A stretch of DNA of 64,000 bases from Bordetella parapertussis. GTDB taxonomy: Bacteria > Pseudomonadota > Gammaproteobacteria > Burkholderiales > Burkholderiaceae_C. The stretch spans positions 21,824 to 85,823 of the forward strand of contig CAMBSK010000008.1 in NCBI GenBank assembly GCA_945870575.1. The letters run 5' to 3'. A program made the translations under genes and the position numbers. The notes under the pieces were generated by a model, which saw only the letters and a list, made by a program, of their open reading frames with translations, did no database searches and was not told where the DNA came from. The stretch's first letter is position 1. Each line of letters opens with the position of its first letter. Positions 38,585-47,178 of the stretch are shown in pieces.

Positions 38585-39595
38585 TCAAGCCCGCAGCGGC
38601 GCGACTGTTTGGTCAATGGCGCCAAACACGCTATGGCCATCTTTGTCTTTCATTTCTATGCGCACGGTGTCGCCGAACTGCATGAAATCGGTCGTCGCTT
38701 TGCCGTCGAGTATGGTTTCGATGGCGCGTTTTTCGGCGATGCAGCTATAGCCTTTGGGCCAGTCTTTGCGGCCATCGGTTTCAATCGCCTTGTTGCTGAC
38801 GGTGCCGCTGCCGATGATGCTGCCGGCGCGCACATTGCGCGTCTTGGCCAAGTGGGCGATCAACTGGCCGAAATGAAACGTCATCTCGGGACCGGCGTCG
38901 CACATGCCGACGCGTTTGCCATTCCAATCCACCCGCATGCTCAAGTGCAAACGGCCATGTTCCCAAGCGCTGCCAAGCTCATCCGGCGTCACCGCCACCG
39001 GGCTGAACGCGGTCGCCGGTTTGCCTTGCAAAAAGCCGAAGTTCTTGGCCAATTCGACGGGAATCAGCCGTCGCAATGACACATCGTTGGCCAGCATCAC
39101 CAGTCGTATGCCTTCCAAGGCTTCGTCGGGCGTGGCTTGCATGGGCACGTCACCGGTGATGACCGTGACCTCAGCTTCAAAGTCAATGCCGTGGTCGGTG
39201 CTGACCGCGATGATGTCGTCACACGCGCCGATGAAGTCATCGCTGCCACCCTGGTACATCAGCGGGTCGTCGTAATAGTTGGACGGCACCTCGCTGTTGC
39301 GCGAAGCACGCACCAACTCCACATGGTTCATGTAGGCAGAACCGTCGGCCCATTGGTAAGCACGCGGCAAGGGTGCCATGCACATCTTGGGGTCAAAAGG
39401 AAAAGCGTGTCTGGTCTTGCCCTGGTTCAAGGTCTGGTACAGGTCTTGTAATTGAGGGGAGATGAAGTTCCAGTCATCCAGCACCTGTTGCAACCGGGAA
39501 GCGATACCGCTCGCATAATGGGCGCTTGTCAAATCGTGTGACACCACCACCAGTTGCCCGTCGCGTGAACCATCTTTGTATGTCGCTAATTTCAT
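38585..39595 (-). CDS. fumarylacetoacetate hydrolase family protein
   Basis: This 336-residue FAH-fold protein has metal ligands and signature segments DFEAEVTVITGDVP, PVELAKNFGFLQGKPATAFSPVAVTPDELG, GSIIGSGTVSNK and DTVRIEMKDKDGHSVFG. The length and N-terminal domain match the full-length fumarylacetoacetase-type group found with tyrosine/homogentisate catabolism. No hmgA or maiA is adjacent. Its ATG falls in the same CATG as the divergent DUF3108 gene start. Confidence 0.88.
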   Translation of the reverse strand: MKLATYKDGSRDGQLVVVSHDLTSAHYASGIASRLQQVLDDWNFISPQLQDLYQTLNQGKTRHAFPFDPKMCMAPLPRAYQWADGSAYMNHVELVRASRNSEVPSNYYDDPLMYQGGSDDFIGACDDIIAVSTDHGIDFEAEVTVITGDVPMQATPDEALEGIRLVMLANDVSLRRLIPVELAKNFGFLQGKPATAFSPVAVTPDELGSAWEHGRLHLSMRVDWNGKRVGMCDAGPEMTFHFGQLIAHLAKTRNVRAGSIIGSGTVSNKAIETDGRKDWPKGYSCIAEKRAIETILDGKATTDFMQFGDTVRIEMKDKDGHSVFGAIDQTVAPLRA

Positions 39596-40973
39596 GCAGC
39601 CATTCTATCCATCGCCTCTGAAGCAAAGGCTGGCTCCAGCCCTGTTGTTGTTGCTGGTTGTATTGCTGCATCTGGCCGGTTTGCATTCCATGGCGACCTT
39701 GTGGCCGTCACATTTGCAGCCCGATCAGTCCGTGCCATTGAAATTGACCGCCGGCACCGCCCCGAGCGAGGTTGCTGTTGAATCTGCGCCGCCAACACCT
39801 GCCGCCGCCGCAACAGCAGCAGCCAGCCCTTCACCTGTTCAAACAACAGCGCCGGTACAAGGACTGCAGACGGTCAATATGCCTGAGGAAGACATACAAG
39901 CCGCCATCGAACAAGCCGAAAAAAAGCAAGACCTGCCAGAACAACAACCTGCCGAAACAGCAGCCCCTGTTTTGCCCGAACCCGAAGCGCCCCCACCTGC
40001 TGTTGCCGCGGCGCCGCCACCCCCGCCTGCACCTCCCCCGCCACCGACTGCGCCTCCTGCACCGCTACCGACTGCGCCTCCTGCACCGCCACCGACTGCG
40101 CCAACTGCCCCAGCCCAGGCTGAACCCGCGCCGACTGCCGCAGCAACGCCGCCGCCTGCTTCGCCAACACCGGCTTCTTCACCTGCGCCAGCACCAACCA
40201 CAGCACCGCCTGTTGCTGAAGCAGAAGCCACACCGCCTAGTGGCACCAAGCCCGACAACAACAACGCCAAAGAAGCTGCCGCAGTGGCCAACACAACAGC
40301 AGAAGTAACGCCGCCCTGGCTGGCGCAGGCGCGCTTTGTCTGGCCCGTGTCCACCAAGTTCATTTACGACGTGATTGGCGAAAGCAAAGGCATACGTTTT
40401 CACGCCAACGGTGACATGCTGTGGCGGCACGACGGTAAAAATTATGAAATGCGCATGGAGATACGCCATTTCCTGCTGGGCAGCAAGACCCAAACCAGCG
40501 TCGGTCAACTGAGCGCACAAGGGCTGCAGCCCAAGCGCTTCGGCGACAAATTCAAACAGGAAGTGGCCGCGCATTTCGACCGCGACAAAGGTCAGCTGAT
40601 TTTCAGCGCCAGCAGCAACCCGCAACCTTTGTTACCCGCAGCACAAGACCGGCTGAGCATGTTCGCGCAATTGCCGGCGCTGCTGGCCGGCTCGCCTGAG
40701 TTACGCCAAAGCGGGCAGCAAATCAGCTTTCAAGTGGTAGCCGCCAAAAGCGCAGACATCTGGACATTCCAGGTGGACAAGCAAGAAACTTTGAAATTGC
40801 CCATTGGCGCGGTCAGCGCCTGGAAATTAAGCCGGGTGTTTAAGGGTGGTTACGACCAGACCGCTGATGTCTGGTTGTCGCCGGCTTACGGGTATTTGCC
40901 GGTCAAAGTCAGGATTGCGCAAAGCAATGGCGATGTGCTGGAGCAAAACCTGAGCAAGGTGCAGGCGCCTTGA
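39594..40973 (+). CDS. DUF3108 protein with N-terminal membrane segment and Pro/Ala-rich linker
   Basis: This 459-residue protein has a signal anchor (APALLLLLVVLLHLAG) and then about 170 residues dominated by Pro and Ala (PAPPPPPTAPPAPLPTAPPA). A C-terminal DUF3108 domain follows (PVSTKFIYDVIGESKGI, FHANGDMLWRHDGKNYEM, DQTADVWLSPAYGYLPVKVRI). The linker probably spans the periplasm, with the DUF3108 domain near the outer membrane. The start is either this ATG or one six codons upstream (39576). Function is unknown. It overlaps the divergent FAH gene start. Confidence 0.8.
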   Translation: MQPFYPSPLKQRLAPALLLLLVVLLHLAGLHSMATLWPSHLQPDQSVPLKLTAGTAPSEVAVESAPPTPAAAATAAASPSPVQTTAPVQGLQTVNMPEEDIQAAIEQAEKKQDLPEQQPAETAAPVLPEPEAPPPAVAAAPPPPPAPPPPPTAPPAPLPTAPPAPPPTAPTAPAQAEPAPTAAATPPPASPTPASSPAPAPTTAPPVAEAEATPPSGTKPDNNNAKEAAAVANTTAEVTPPWLAQARFVWPVSTKFIYDVIGESKGIRFHANGDMLWRHDGKNYEMRMEIRHFLLGSKTQTSVGQLSAQGLQPKRFGDKFKQEVAAHFDRDKGQLIFSASSNPQPLLPAAQDRLSMFAQLPALLAGSPELRQSGQQISFQVVAAKSADIWTFQVDKQETLKLPIGAVSAWKLSRVFKGGYDQTADVWLSPAYGYLPVKVRIAQSNGDVLEQNLSKVQAP

Positions 40974-40994
40974 AAGCGCTTTCCGCTTCACAAC

Positions 40995-42335
40995 TTAGTC
41001 AGTCAATGTGCTCGGGTCAGTTGTGGGCGCAGAAAGTCTCAATGCCGCAATCTCGGCATAGACAGTATCAGCCTGTAGTCCCCATTTCTTAAAAAATCCG
41101 GTCAAGTCATTGCCTGATACCTCGCATGCCTTGAGCATGAAATAACGCATCTTTTTTGCATCAGTATCCAAGGTCGGCTTTTCTTCACGCGTTTTTCTGT
41201 GCAATTGCTGAAAAAAATTGTCGCCATAGGCCCGCCAGAGTTGTTGAAACATCCCTAGTCTGACAAACACATCAACGCTGTCCGTATTGAAATTTTTGTT
41301 CGCCTGTGTGCTGGCAAGATGGCTTGTAATTCTGGGCCAAACCTTATCACTCACCAGCCTGCCCGGAGACACACCTAATGATCGCTCCGCTGCCAATGAA
41401 TAAATATTGACCGTGACCTCTCCGAGCTCAGACCAAGTCCATGGTTGTTGATGCAAATGGCCTAATTCATGCCAAATGCCCCAGGCGTCCCCGGAATTAG
41501 GCAGCCTGCCAGTGATCAGCGGTGTGAATGCAAATTTGGCCGCACCGGCGGAATAGGCGGTGCGGAAATTGGTGGCATACATCCACCCGTCCTCAGCCTG
41601 CGTCAGCAAGAACTGGTTGGTATTGCGCCGGTGCGTTTCCGATGAATTGTCCAAGCCACTGATGGCAGATTCTGCATCCAGTATTTGATCTGCGGTATTG
41701 AGCACCAAGTCTTGGTCATTGTCTTGCCACAACAACGCGTTTTCTCTGGAAAACACCATGAAAGCCCGCTTGCTCTCCATCACCACATCCGGTGCCGATA
41801 TGTAGGTACTCAACTGTTTTTTCCAATTTGCCTTTGTGGTTTGACCCAACACATAGTTCGGGGCTCTCACAAACCCTTGCTGAAAAGTAAAGGTCAGCGG
41901 ATGCAGGTTGTCAGGGTTTGGTTTGTCATACACCGTGTACTGGATGTAGACCAAACCGCCAAAATCCCCGACGACAAATGTATTGATGCCTTTTTTCAAG
42001 GCGAAGAAAGCGGGGTCTCGACCGCCGTTGTTGTACCTGGAATAAGTTCCCACCAGCAATTTCAAATTGTTTTTGCCAGCTGGTTCACCCTCAACGTTGA
42101 CCGTTATCGTCACCCCCGGCGGCGCATACAAACCGGTGAAACGGAAATCAGGTGTCGGTGTGTTGCGTAAGCGGTCTGATTCGTAGGCTGCGCTGGCAAC
42201 TTCGCTGAACTGCAAGGGGTTAGCGCGTGACAAACCATCGTCGGTGACATTCGTGGCTCCACCGCCCCCGCATGCTTGCAAAAACAGCACTGACAGCAGA
42301 AAAAATGCTGCGGTATTTTTCGCCAGAGTGTTCAT
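40995..42335 (-). CDS. M60-like metallopeptidase lipoprotein
   Basis: This 446-residue protein begins with a lipoprotein signal (FFLLSVLFLQAC, lipidated Cys22) and a Gly-rich linker. The zinc site is HELGH at 289-293, with the third ligand E306 in LGEVTVNIYSL, the M60/enhancin signature. The middle region carries the beta-rich domain expected upstream of M60 catalytic domains. M60-like enzymes characteristically attack mucin-type glycoproteins. The lipid anchor suggests display on the outer membrane. It is a stand-alone gene preceded by an AT-rich palindrome. Confidence 0.88.
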   Translation of the reverse strand: MNTLAKNTAAFFLLSVLFLQACGGGGATNVTDDGLSRANPLQFSEVASAAYESDRLRNTPTPDFRFTGLYAPPGVTITVNVEGEPAGKNNLKLLVGTYSRYNNGGRDPAFFALKKGINTFVVGDFGGLVYIQYTVYDKPNPDNLHPLTFTFQQGFVRAPNYVLGQTTKANWKKQLSTYISAPDVVMESKRAFMVFSRENALLWQDNDQDLVLNTADQILDAESAISGLDNSSETHRRNTNQFLLTQAEDGWMYATNFRTAYSAGAAKFAFTPLITGRLPNSGDAWGIWHELGHLHQQPWTWSELGEVTVNIYSLAAERSLGVSPGRLVSDKVWPRITSHLASTQANKNFNTDSVDVFVRLGMFQQLWRAYGDNFFQQLHRKTREEKPTLDTDAKKMRYFMLKACEVSGNDLTGFFKKWGLQADTVYAEIAALRLSAPTTDPSTLTD

Positions 42336-42391
42336 TGCCGCCCCTTAGACAAAGGTGATTCACGGCGCAGAATTTACACTGTTTTTATGAA

Positions 42392-42408
42392 AGTACTTTT
42401 AAAGTACT
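42392..42408 (-). promoter_or_regulatory. palindromic operator upstream of the M60-like gene
   Basis: AGTACTTTTAAAGTACT is a perfect 8-bp inverted repeat around one central base, 57 bases before the start codon. A TGTAAATT -10-like element follows at about 42372-42379 on the minus strand, so the palindrome would overlap the -35 region. The core TACTTTTAA-GTA recurs before the HEWGH gene pair. Confidence 0.45.
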
Positions 42409-42531
42409 ATTTATTATTTTCGGTTGAGCATCTAAGAACTGATTTTTCTGAAGCCTTAGTGCAGATTCAGCGAGGATTCATGACTTATTTTCAAAGCCAT
42501 CGGATATGTATTGACTGACAGCGGCCTGTCT

Positions 42532-43866
42532 TTATGCCACCCGCTTGATCGCCTGCGCCAGCACATCGACCATTTGCTCAATCTGCACTTTTTCCACCAC
42601 ATAAGCAGGCGCCAGCACCAGGTTGTCGCCTGCGCTGCGCACCAACACACCGTGCTTTAAGCATTCCAAGAACACTGCATAGCCACGCGCGCCCACGCCT
42701 TTGTCCGAGGGACTGAGTTCCACCGCAGCGGCCAAACCCAGCGCGCGAATGCCGATCACATTCGGCAAGCCTTTGATGGCGGCATGCACTGCGTTGCCCA
42801 GCACCGGGCCCATGGCAGCAGCGCGTTCAAACAGCTTCTCATCAGCCAACAGCTTCATGGTGGCCACCGCCGCCGCGCAAGCCACCGGATGACCCGAGTA
42901 GGTGTAGCCGTGTGAAAACTCGATCACGTGCGCTGGTGTGGGCACCGACATGATGGCCTCATGCACATGCTCGCGACACACCACGCCGCCCATGGGCACC
43001 ACGCCGTTGGTGACGCATTTGGCAAAGTTCAACATATCGGGCACGACACCGAAATAGTCAGCGGCAAACGGCTTGCCCATGCGGCCGAAGCCGGTGATGA
43101 CTTCATCAAAAATCAACAGAATGCCGTGCTTGTCGCAAATCTCGCGCAAGCGTTGCAAATAGCCTTGCGGCGGCAGGTACCAACCCGCGCTGCCCGCCAC
43201 CGGCTCGACGATGATGGCCGCTACGTTGCTTGGGTCGTGTAGCGGCAACAAGCGTTGTTCGAGTTCGAGCAACCAGTCCTCGGCAAACACCGGCAAATCG
43301 CCGTTGATGTACGCATGGTTGACCGGGTCATGGATGAACCGCAAATGGTCGACATGCGGCAACATGGCCGAGCCGAACAGCTTGCGGTTACCGCCTATGC
43401 CGCCCACACTCATGCCGCCAAAACCGACGCCGTGGTAACCGCGTTCACGGCCTATGAACACGCTGCGTTGCCCCTGACCGCGCGCGCGGTGGTAAGCCAG
43501 CGCCATCTTCATGGCGGTGTCCGCCGCTTCCGAACCTGAGGTGCAAAAAAACACTTTGTTCAAGTCGCCGGGGGCGAGCGCAGCAATCATGTGCGCGGCT
43601 TCAAATGCACGGTCATTGCCGAACTGAAACGCGGTCGAGTAATCCAGCGTTTGTAACTGCTTGTAAATGGCGTCGTTGATTTCGCGCCGGTTATGTCCGG
43701 CACCTACGCACCACAGGCTAGAGACGCCGTCCAATACTTTGCCACCGTCTGCTGTCGTGAAGTACATGCCATTTGCGCCGGTAAACACCCGGGGCGACTG
43801 GTGGAAATCTTTGTTCGGGGTAAACGGCAACCAGAGGTTGTCCAGATGAATGTCGGCAGCTCCCAT
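42532..43866 (-). CDS. class III (omega) aminotransferase, beta-alanine--pyruvate type
   Basis: This 444-residue PLP enzyme transfers an amino group from beta-alanine or another omega-amine to pyruvate. It has GTGSEAADTA-like CTSGSEAADTAMKMALAYHRARGQG, RERGYHGVGFGGMSVGG, the PLP aspartate in LLIFDEVITGFGRMG, and the Schiff-base lysine in MLNFAKCVTNGVVPMGG. HPVACAAAVATMKLL follows. The start MGAADIHLDNLWLPFTPNKDF is typical of omega-amino acid:pyruvate transaminases. The exact amine is uncertain. Confidence 0.9.
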   Translation of the reverse strand: MGAADIHLDNLWLPFTPNKDFHQSPRVFTGANGMYFTTADGGKVLDGVSSLWCVGAGHNRREINDAIYKQLQTLDYSTAFQFGNDRAFEAAHMIAALAPGDLNKVFFCTSGSEAADTAMKMALAYHRARGQGQRSVFIGRERGYHGVGFGGMSVGGIGGNRKLFGSAMLPHVDHLRFIHDPVNHAYINGDLPVFAEDWLLELEQRLLPLHDPSNVAAIIVEPVAGSAGWYLPPQGYLQRLREICDKHGILLIFDEVITGFGRMGKPFAADYFGVVPDMLNFAKCVTNGVVPMGGVVCREHVHEAIMSVPTPAHVIEFSHGYTYSGHPVACAAAVATMKLLADEKLFERAAAMGPVLGNAVHAAIKGLPNVIGIRALGLAAAVELSPSDKGVGARGYAVFLECLKHGVLVRSAGDNLVLAPAYVVEKVQIEQMVDVLAQAIKRVA

Positions 43867-43917
43867 GGCTTGTGTCTCCTTGAACAGTCAGCACGCCCCG
43901 GACGTTGCCTCAGGACT

Positions 43918-44724
43918 TCAAGGCATTCTAGGGCGCATCGCCTCGGGCAAGTCCAGTGCCACGGTTTCCACCGAAGTCACCAGGCCGAGGGTGTAAGCGT
44001 CCAGCCGCGGGTATTCGGTGCAGCGCCAGCGCGGCGTGCTCGATGTAGGGCAATGCAAAGTGATGCGGTCGCGCGGGCTGTTGCGGCTGATTTCACGTAT
44101 CAACACAAAACTGCTGGCATCCTTCATTTCAAACAAAGCCACGCGCAGCAACTCGGCATCGTATTTATCGCCCATGCGTTCTTTGTAAAACGCCAGCATT
44201 TCAGCGGCATGAGTAGGCAGCAATTGACCGGTCAAAGGCATGCTCGGCCCGTGTATGCCGACCACGGTCAAGCGGGGCTCGTAACCGGTGGCGTACTGAC
44301 GATGTTGCCCGGCCATGAAAATGATGGAGCAAGCAGACAGGCAAGGCCCGGCCACCAGCGTGGTGACGCCGCGCGTGGTCAGCCAACGCGCGATATTCAT
44401 GCTGGCGTTCAAATGCCCGCCGCGTGAATTCACCAGAATCAATCGCTTGACCGGCGCGGCATCAAACTCGGCGCGCAATTTCACATCGTCATTGGCGACG
44501 ATGTCACCGCTGATGAACACATCGTTGTCCACCCGCTGTATGTTGATGGCATGCGAGAGTGATACGGCACTGATCAACATACACAACATGCCTGTACAAC
44601 GCAGCAAAGCGTATGCGCCAAAGGTGTCAGTGAGCGCCCTGACGCGCTGTTGGCACAGCGCAGACACCGCATAAAAGGGCTGGTATGAATGAATACATTG
44701 GCGTACAAATAAAGCGTAGAACAT
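43918..44724 (-). CDS. ClpP/crotonase-like periplasmic protein
   Basis: This 268-residue protein has an N-terminal hydrophobic export segment ending AVSLSHA near residue 59. A ClpP-like fold follows: VNSRGGHLNASMNIARWL and the active-site segment GPCLSACSIIFMAGQHRQ, with Ser next to Ala-Cys. A later GIHGPSMP supplies a His. Relatives are annotated as uncharacterised periplasmic proteins (COG3904-type). The ATG at 44724 has GGAGG five bases upstream, inside the 3' arm of an 11-bp inverted repeat. It may be exported by an N-in orientation. Protease activity is only inferred. Confidence 0.7.
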   Translation of the reverse strand: MFYALFVRQCIHSYQPFYAVSALCQQRVRALTDTFGAYALLRCTGMLCMLISAVSLSHAINIQRVDNDVFISGDIVANDDVKLRAEFDAAPVKRLILVNSRGGHLNASMNIARWLTTRGVTTLVAGPCLSACSIIFMAGQHRQYATGYEPRLTVVGIHGPSMPLTGQLLPTHAAEMLAFYKERMGDKYDAELLRVALFEMKDASSFVLIREISRNSPRDRITLHCPTSSTPRWRCTEYPRLDAYTLGLVTSVETVALDLPEAMRPRMP

Positions 44725-44759
44725 GAAGACCTCCAGAGATTGACTGATAGGTCTTCATG
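44722..44759 (-). promoter_or_regulatory. hairpin enclosing the ribosome-binding site and start codon
   Basis: CATGAAGACCT (44722-44732) and AGGTCTTCATG (44749-44759) are perfect 11-base inverted repeats with a 16-base loop. In the minus-strand transcript the downstream arm contains GGAGG's GG and the ATG of the ClpP-like gene, so pairing would hide the start. The upstream arm carries its own ATG, which opens a 43-codon overlapping frame (MKTYQSISGGLHVLRF) through the hairpin. Translation of that frame could melt the structure. This looks like translational control. Confidence 0.45.
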
Positions 44760-45061
44760 GGCAAAACGAGTGCCATGCGGCAGGTCTTACTTTCGGTTGC
44801 TTTTGATTGGCGTCAGCGCAAAAAAGCACACCTTGGCATTCACAGGTTTTTCTGTTTTCTCGACAGTTGTTGAATTAGCGGAAGTGACTCGCCGTGAATA
44901 AATTGACACTGCGGCTGATGGACTTGTCTACCTGCAAGCGGCGCTTGAATGCCTCTTTCTTACATACATAGTGCATCGAAAAAGCTTTTTTTGACGCCAC
45001 TGAAACAGGGTAAATACATGGCGGTTTTCACACCTAGGCTCACAAGGTTTACAGTAGCACT
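44760..45061. other. intergenic region upstream of glcD
   Basis: This stretch of about 300 bases lies between the divergent ClpP-like and glcD genes. Apart from the hairpin at its left edge, no gene, RNA or repeat was recognised. The glcD promoter should lie near its right end, but no clear hexamers were picked out. Confidence 0.4.
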
Positions 45062-46576
45062 ATGAACGCTATTACTTCACCAGAAATTCAAAGTTTGCAA
45101 ACCTCAGCAAATGCACTCGCCGCCCGCAGCGCGCAAGTGGTTCAAGCATTGCGCCAAGTGCTGCCCGCACACGCTGTGTTGTCTTCATCAGAAAACACCA
45201 CGCCTTATGAATGCGATGGTTTGACCGCGTACCGACAACGCCCTTTGTGCGTGGCATTGCCCGAAACCTACGAGCAAGTGCAAGCGGTATTGCGCACGTG
45301 TCATGCACTGCAAGTGCCGGTGGTTGCGCGCGGTGCGGGTACAGGCTTATCAGGTGGCGCCATGCCGCATGCGCAAGGTGTCACCTTGTCACTCGCCAAG
45401 TTCAACCGCATTTTGAAAATGGACGCGCACAGCAGAACCGCTGTGGTGCAAAGCGGTGTGCGCAACCTCGCCATCAGCGAGGCTGCCGCGCCTTTGGGTT
45501 TGTATTACGCGCCTGATCCGTCCAGCCAGATTGCTTGCAGCATCGGCGGCAACGTGGCGGAAAACTCCGGCGGCGTGCATTGTTTGAAATACGGTTTGAC
45601 CTTGCACAACGTGATGAAGGTCAAAGGCCTGACGATCGAAGGCGAATGGATTGAGTTCGGCGGCGATGCGCTGGACGCGCCTGGCTTAGATTTGCTGCCG
45701 CTGGTGGTTGGCTCCGAAGGCATGCTGGCCATCACACTCGAAGTCACCGTCAAGCTCACGCCCAAGCCGCAACTCGCACGTTGCATCATGGCCAGCTTTG
45801 ACGATTTGCGCAAAGCCGGTGACGCCGTCGCCGCAGTGATTGCGGCCGGCATCATTCCGGCGGGCTTGGAAATGATGGACAAACCCATGACCGCTGCCGT
45901 GGAAGATTTTGTGCACGCGGGTTATGACTTGAACGCCGCGGCGATATTGCTGTGCGAGAGCGACGGCACACCCGAAGAAGTGGAAGAAGAGATTGGCCGC
46001 ATGAGCGCGGTGTTGCAAGGCTGCGGCGCCACAGCTATCACGGTCAGCAAAGACGAGGCCGAGCGATTGAGATTTTGGAGCGGGCGCAAAAACGCGTTTC
46101 CTGCGAGTGGTCGTATCAGCCCGGACTACATGTGCATGGACTCCACCATTCCGCGAAAGCGTTTAGCCGACATCCTGCTGGCAATTGCCGAGATGGAAAA
46201 GAAATACGGTTTGCGCTGCGCCAATGTGTTTCATGCCGGCGACGGCAATTTGCATCCGCTGATTTTGTTTGATGCGAACGACCCCGACCAGTTGCACCGC
46301 TGTGAACTCTTTGGCGCGGATATTTTGGAAACCAGTGTTGCCATGGGCGGCACGGTGACAGGCGAGCACGGCGTGGGCGTGGAAAAACTCAACTCCATGT
46401 GCGTGCAGTTTTCAGCGGCAGAGAACGAGCAAATGTTCGGTGTGAAACGCGCGTTTGACCCGAGCGGTTTGCTCAACCCCGGCAAAGTGATTCCGACACT
46501 GCAACGCTGCGCCGAGTACGGCAAGATGCTGGTGCGTGGCGGGCAAATGAGTCACCCGGAGTTGCCGAGGTTTTGA
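45062..46576 (+). CDS. glcD: glycolate oxidase FAD-binding subunit GlcD-type
   Basis: This 504-residue PCMH-type flavoprotein has the FAD-binding PVVARGAGTGLSGGA near residue 85, DPSSQIACSIGGNVAENSGGVHCLKYG and VVGSEGMLAITLEVTVKL. The C-terminal domain has NVFHAGDGNLHPLILFD and GTVTGEHGVGVEK. It oxidises glycolate or D-lactate, with GlcE and GlcF in other bacteria. Neither glcE nor glcF is adjacent: the next gene is a TA pair on the other strand. It could supply glyoxylate to the serine-glyoxylate aminotransferase at 55 kb. Confidence 0.9.
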   Translation: MNAITSPEIQSLQTSANALAARSAQVVQALRQVLPAHAVLSSSENTTPYECDGLTAYRQRPLCVALPETYEQVQAVLRTCHALQVPVVARGAGTGLSGGAMPHAQGVTLSLAKFNRILKMDAHSRTAVVQSGVRNLAISEAAAPLGLYYAPDPSSQIACSIGGNVAENSGGVHCLKYGLTLHNVMKVKGLTIEGEWIEFGGDALDAPGLDLLPLVVGSEGMLAITLEVTVKLTPKPQLARCIMASFDDLRKAGDAVAAVIAAGIIPAGLEMMDKPMTAAVEDFVHAGYDLNAAAILLCESDGTPEEVEEEIGRMSAVLQGCGATAITVSKDEAERLRFWSGRKNAFPASGRISPDYMCMDSTIPRKRLADILLAIAEMEKKYGLRCANVFHAGDGNLHPLILFDANDPDQLHRCELFGADILETSVAMGGTVTGEHGVGVEKLNSMCVQFSAAENEQMFGVKRAFDPSGLLNPGKVIPTLQRCAEYGKMLVRGGQMSHPELPRF

Positions 46577-46577
46577 T

Positions 46578-46913
46578 TCAGTGCAAAGCAGCCAGAGCCG
46601 CTTCCGGAGCTTTATCTAGGATTTTTAATAGAGCCTTGGCCGCACCTGTCGGACTGCGTTTGCCTTGCTCCCAGTTGCGAATGGTCTCCAATGACACATC
46701 AATGCGTGTTGCAAATTCGGCTTGGCTAAATCCAAGGCGTCGTCGCACACGCCGCGCAAATTTGGCCGCATCTTGCATGGCCAATGCATCATCTTGCGAT
46801 GCTTGATCTGCAATTTGAGCTTCGGTGGTCGCATCCACTTTGGCTTTGTTGATCCGTCCAATCCGTTTAAGAGACACGGTTGCGGGGTCAATTTTGATGC
46901 GTGTTATTTTCAT
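46578..46913 (-). CDS. XRE-type antitoxin of a BrnT pair
   Basis: This 111-residue protein starts MKITRIKIDPATVSL and has a C-terminal helix-turn-helix (FARRVRRRLGFSQAEFATRIDVSLETIRNWEQGKRSPTG), the DNA-binding domain of an antitoxin. The ATG at 46913 lies inside the BrnT frame and gives a 26-base overlap. The BrnT-XRE order is toxin first, as in brnTA. The antitoxin helix-turn-helix class differs from classical BrnA. Confidence 0.85.
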   Translation of the reverse strand: MKITRIKIDPATVSLKRIGRINKAKVDATTEAQIADQASQDDALAMQDAAKFARRVRRRLGFSQAEFATRIDVSLETIRNWEQGKRSPTGAAKALLKILDKAPEAALAALH

Positions 46914-47169
46914 ACAGTGTGATTTCTCGGCTATTGGCTTTTCGGGCAGAAATAATGCGCGTCGCATTACCTCTTTGTGTGTAAACCAAAACAAAAACTC
47001 TTGACTCAATACGGCCATACAAGTTGAATCTTGCTTCGCCGTAGCTATGTCTCAGATCCGCTCGGATCAGACGACCCGAATCAAAGAATGCTTTGGCCCC
47101 ATAAGCAAAGTCAAAACCCCTGCTCAGAAAGCAGGACTGGCTTTTGGCTTCATCCCATTCAAATTGCAT
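46888..47169 (-). CDS. brnT: BrnT-family ribonuclease toxin
   Basis: This 93-residue BrnT starts MQFEWDEAKSQSCFLSRGFDF, has the FFDSGRLIRADLRHSYGEARFNLYGRIESRVFVLVYTQRG core, and ends RIISARKANSREITLYEN. The SARKA(N)xRE ending is characteristic. It acts as an RNA-cleaving toxin and is upstream of, and overlapping, its antitoxin. A perfect palindrome lies 10 bases before the start. Confidence 0.92.
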   Translation of the reverse strand: MQFEWDEAKSQSCFLSRGFDFAYGAKAFFDSGRLIRADLRHSYGEARFNLYGRIESRVFVLVYTQRGNATRIISARKANSREITLYENNTHQN

Positions 47170-47178
47170 GATGCAAAG

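Noticed and set aside
43918..44724. Catalytic triad certainty for the ClpP-like protein
   Set aside because: Only the Ser-containing segment is clear; without alignment I do not claim an active protease.
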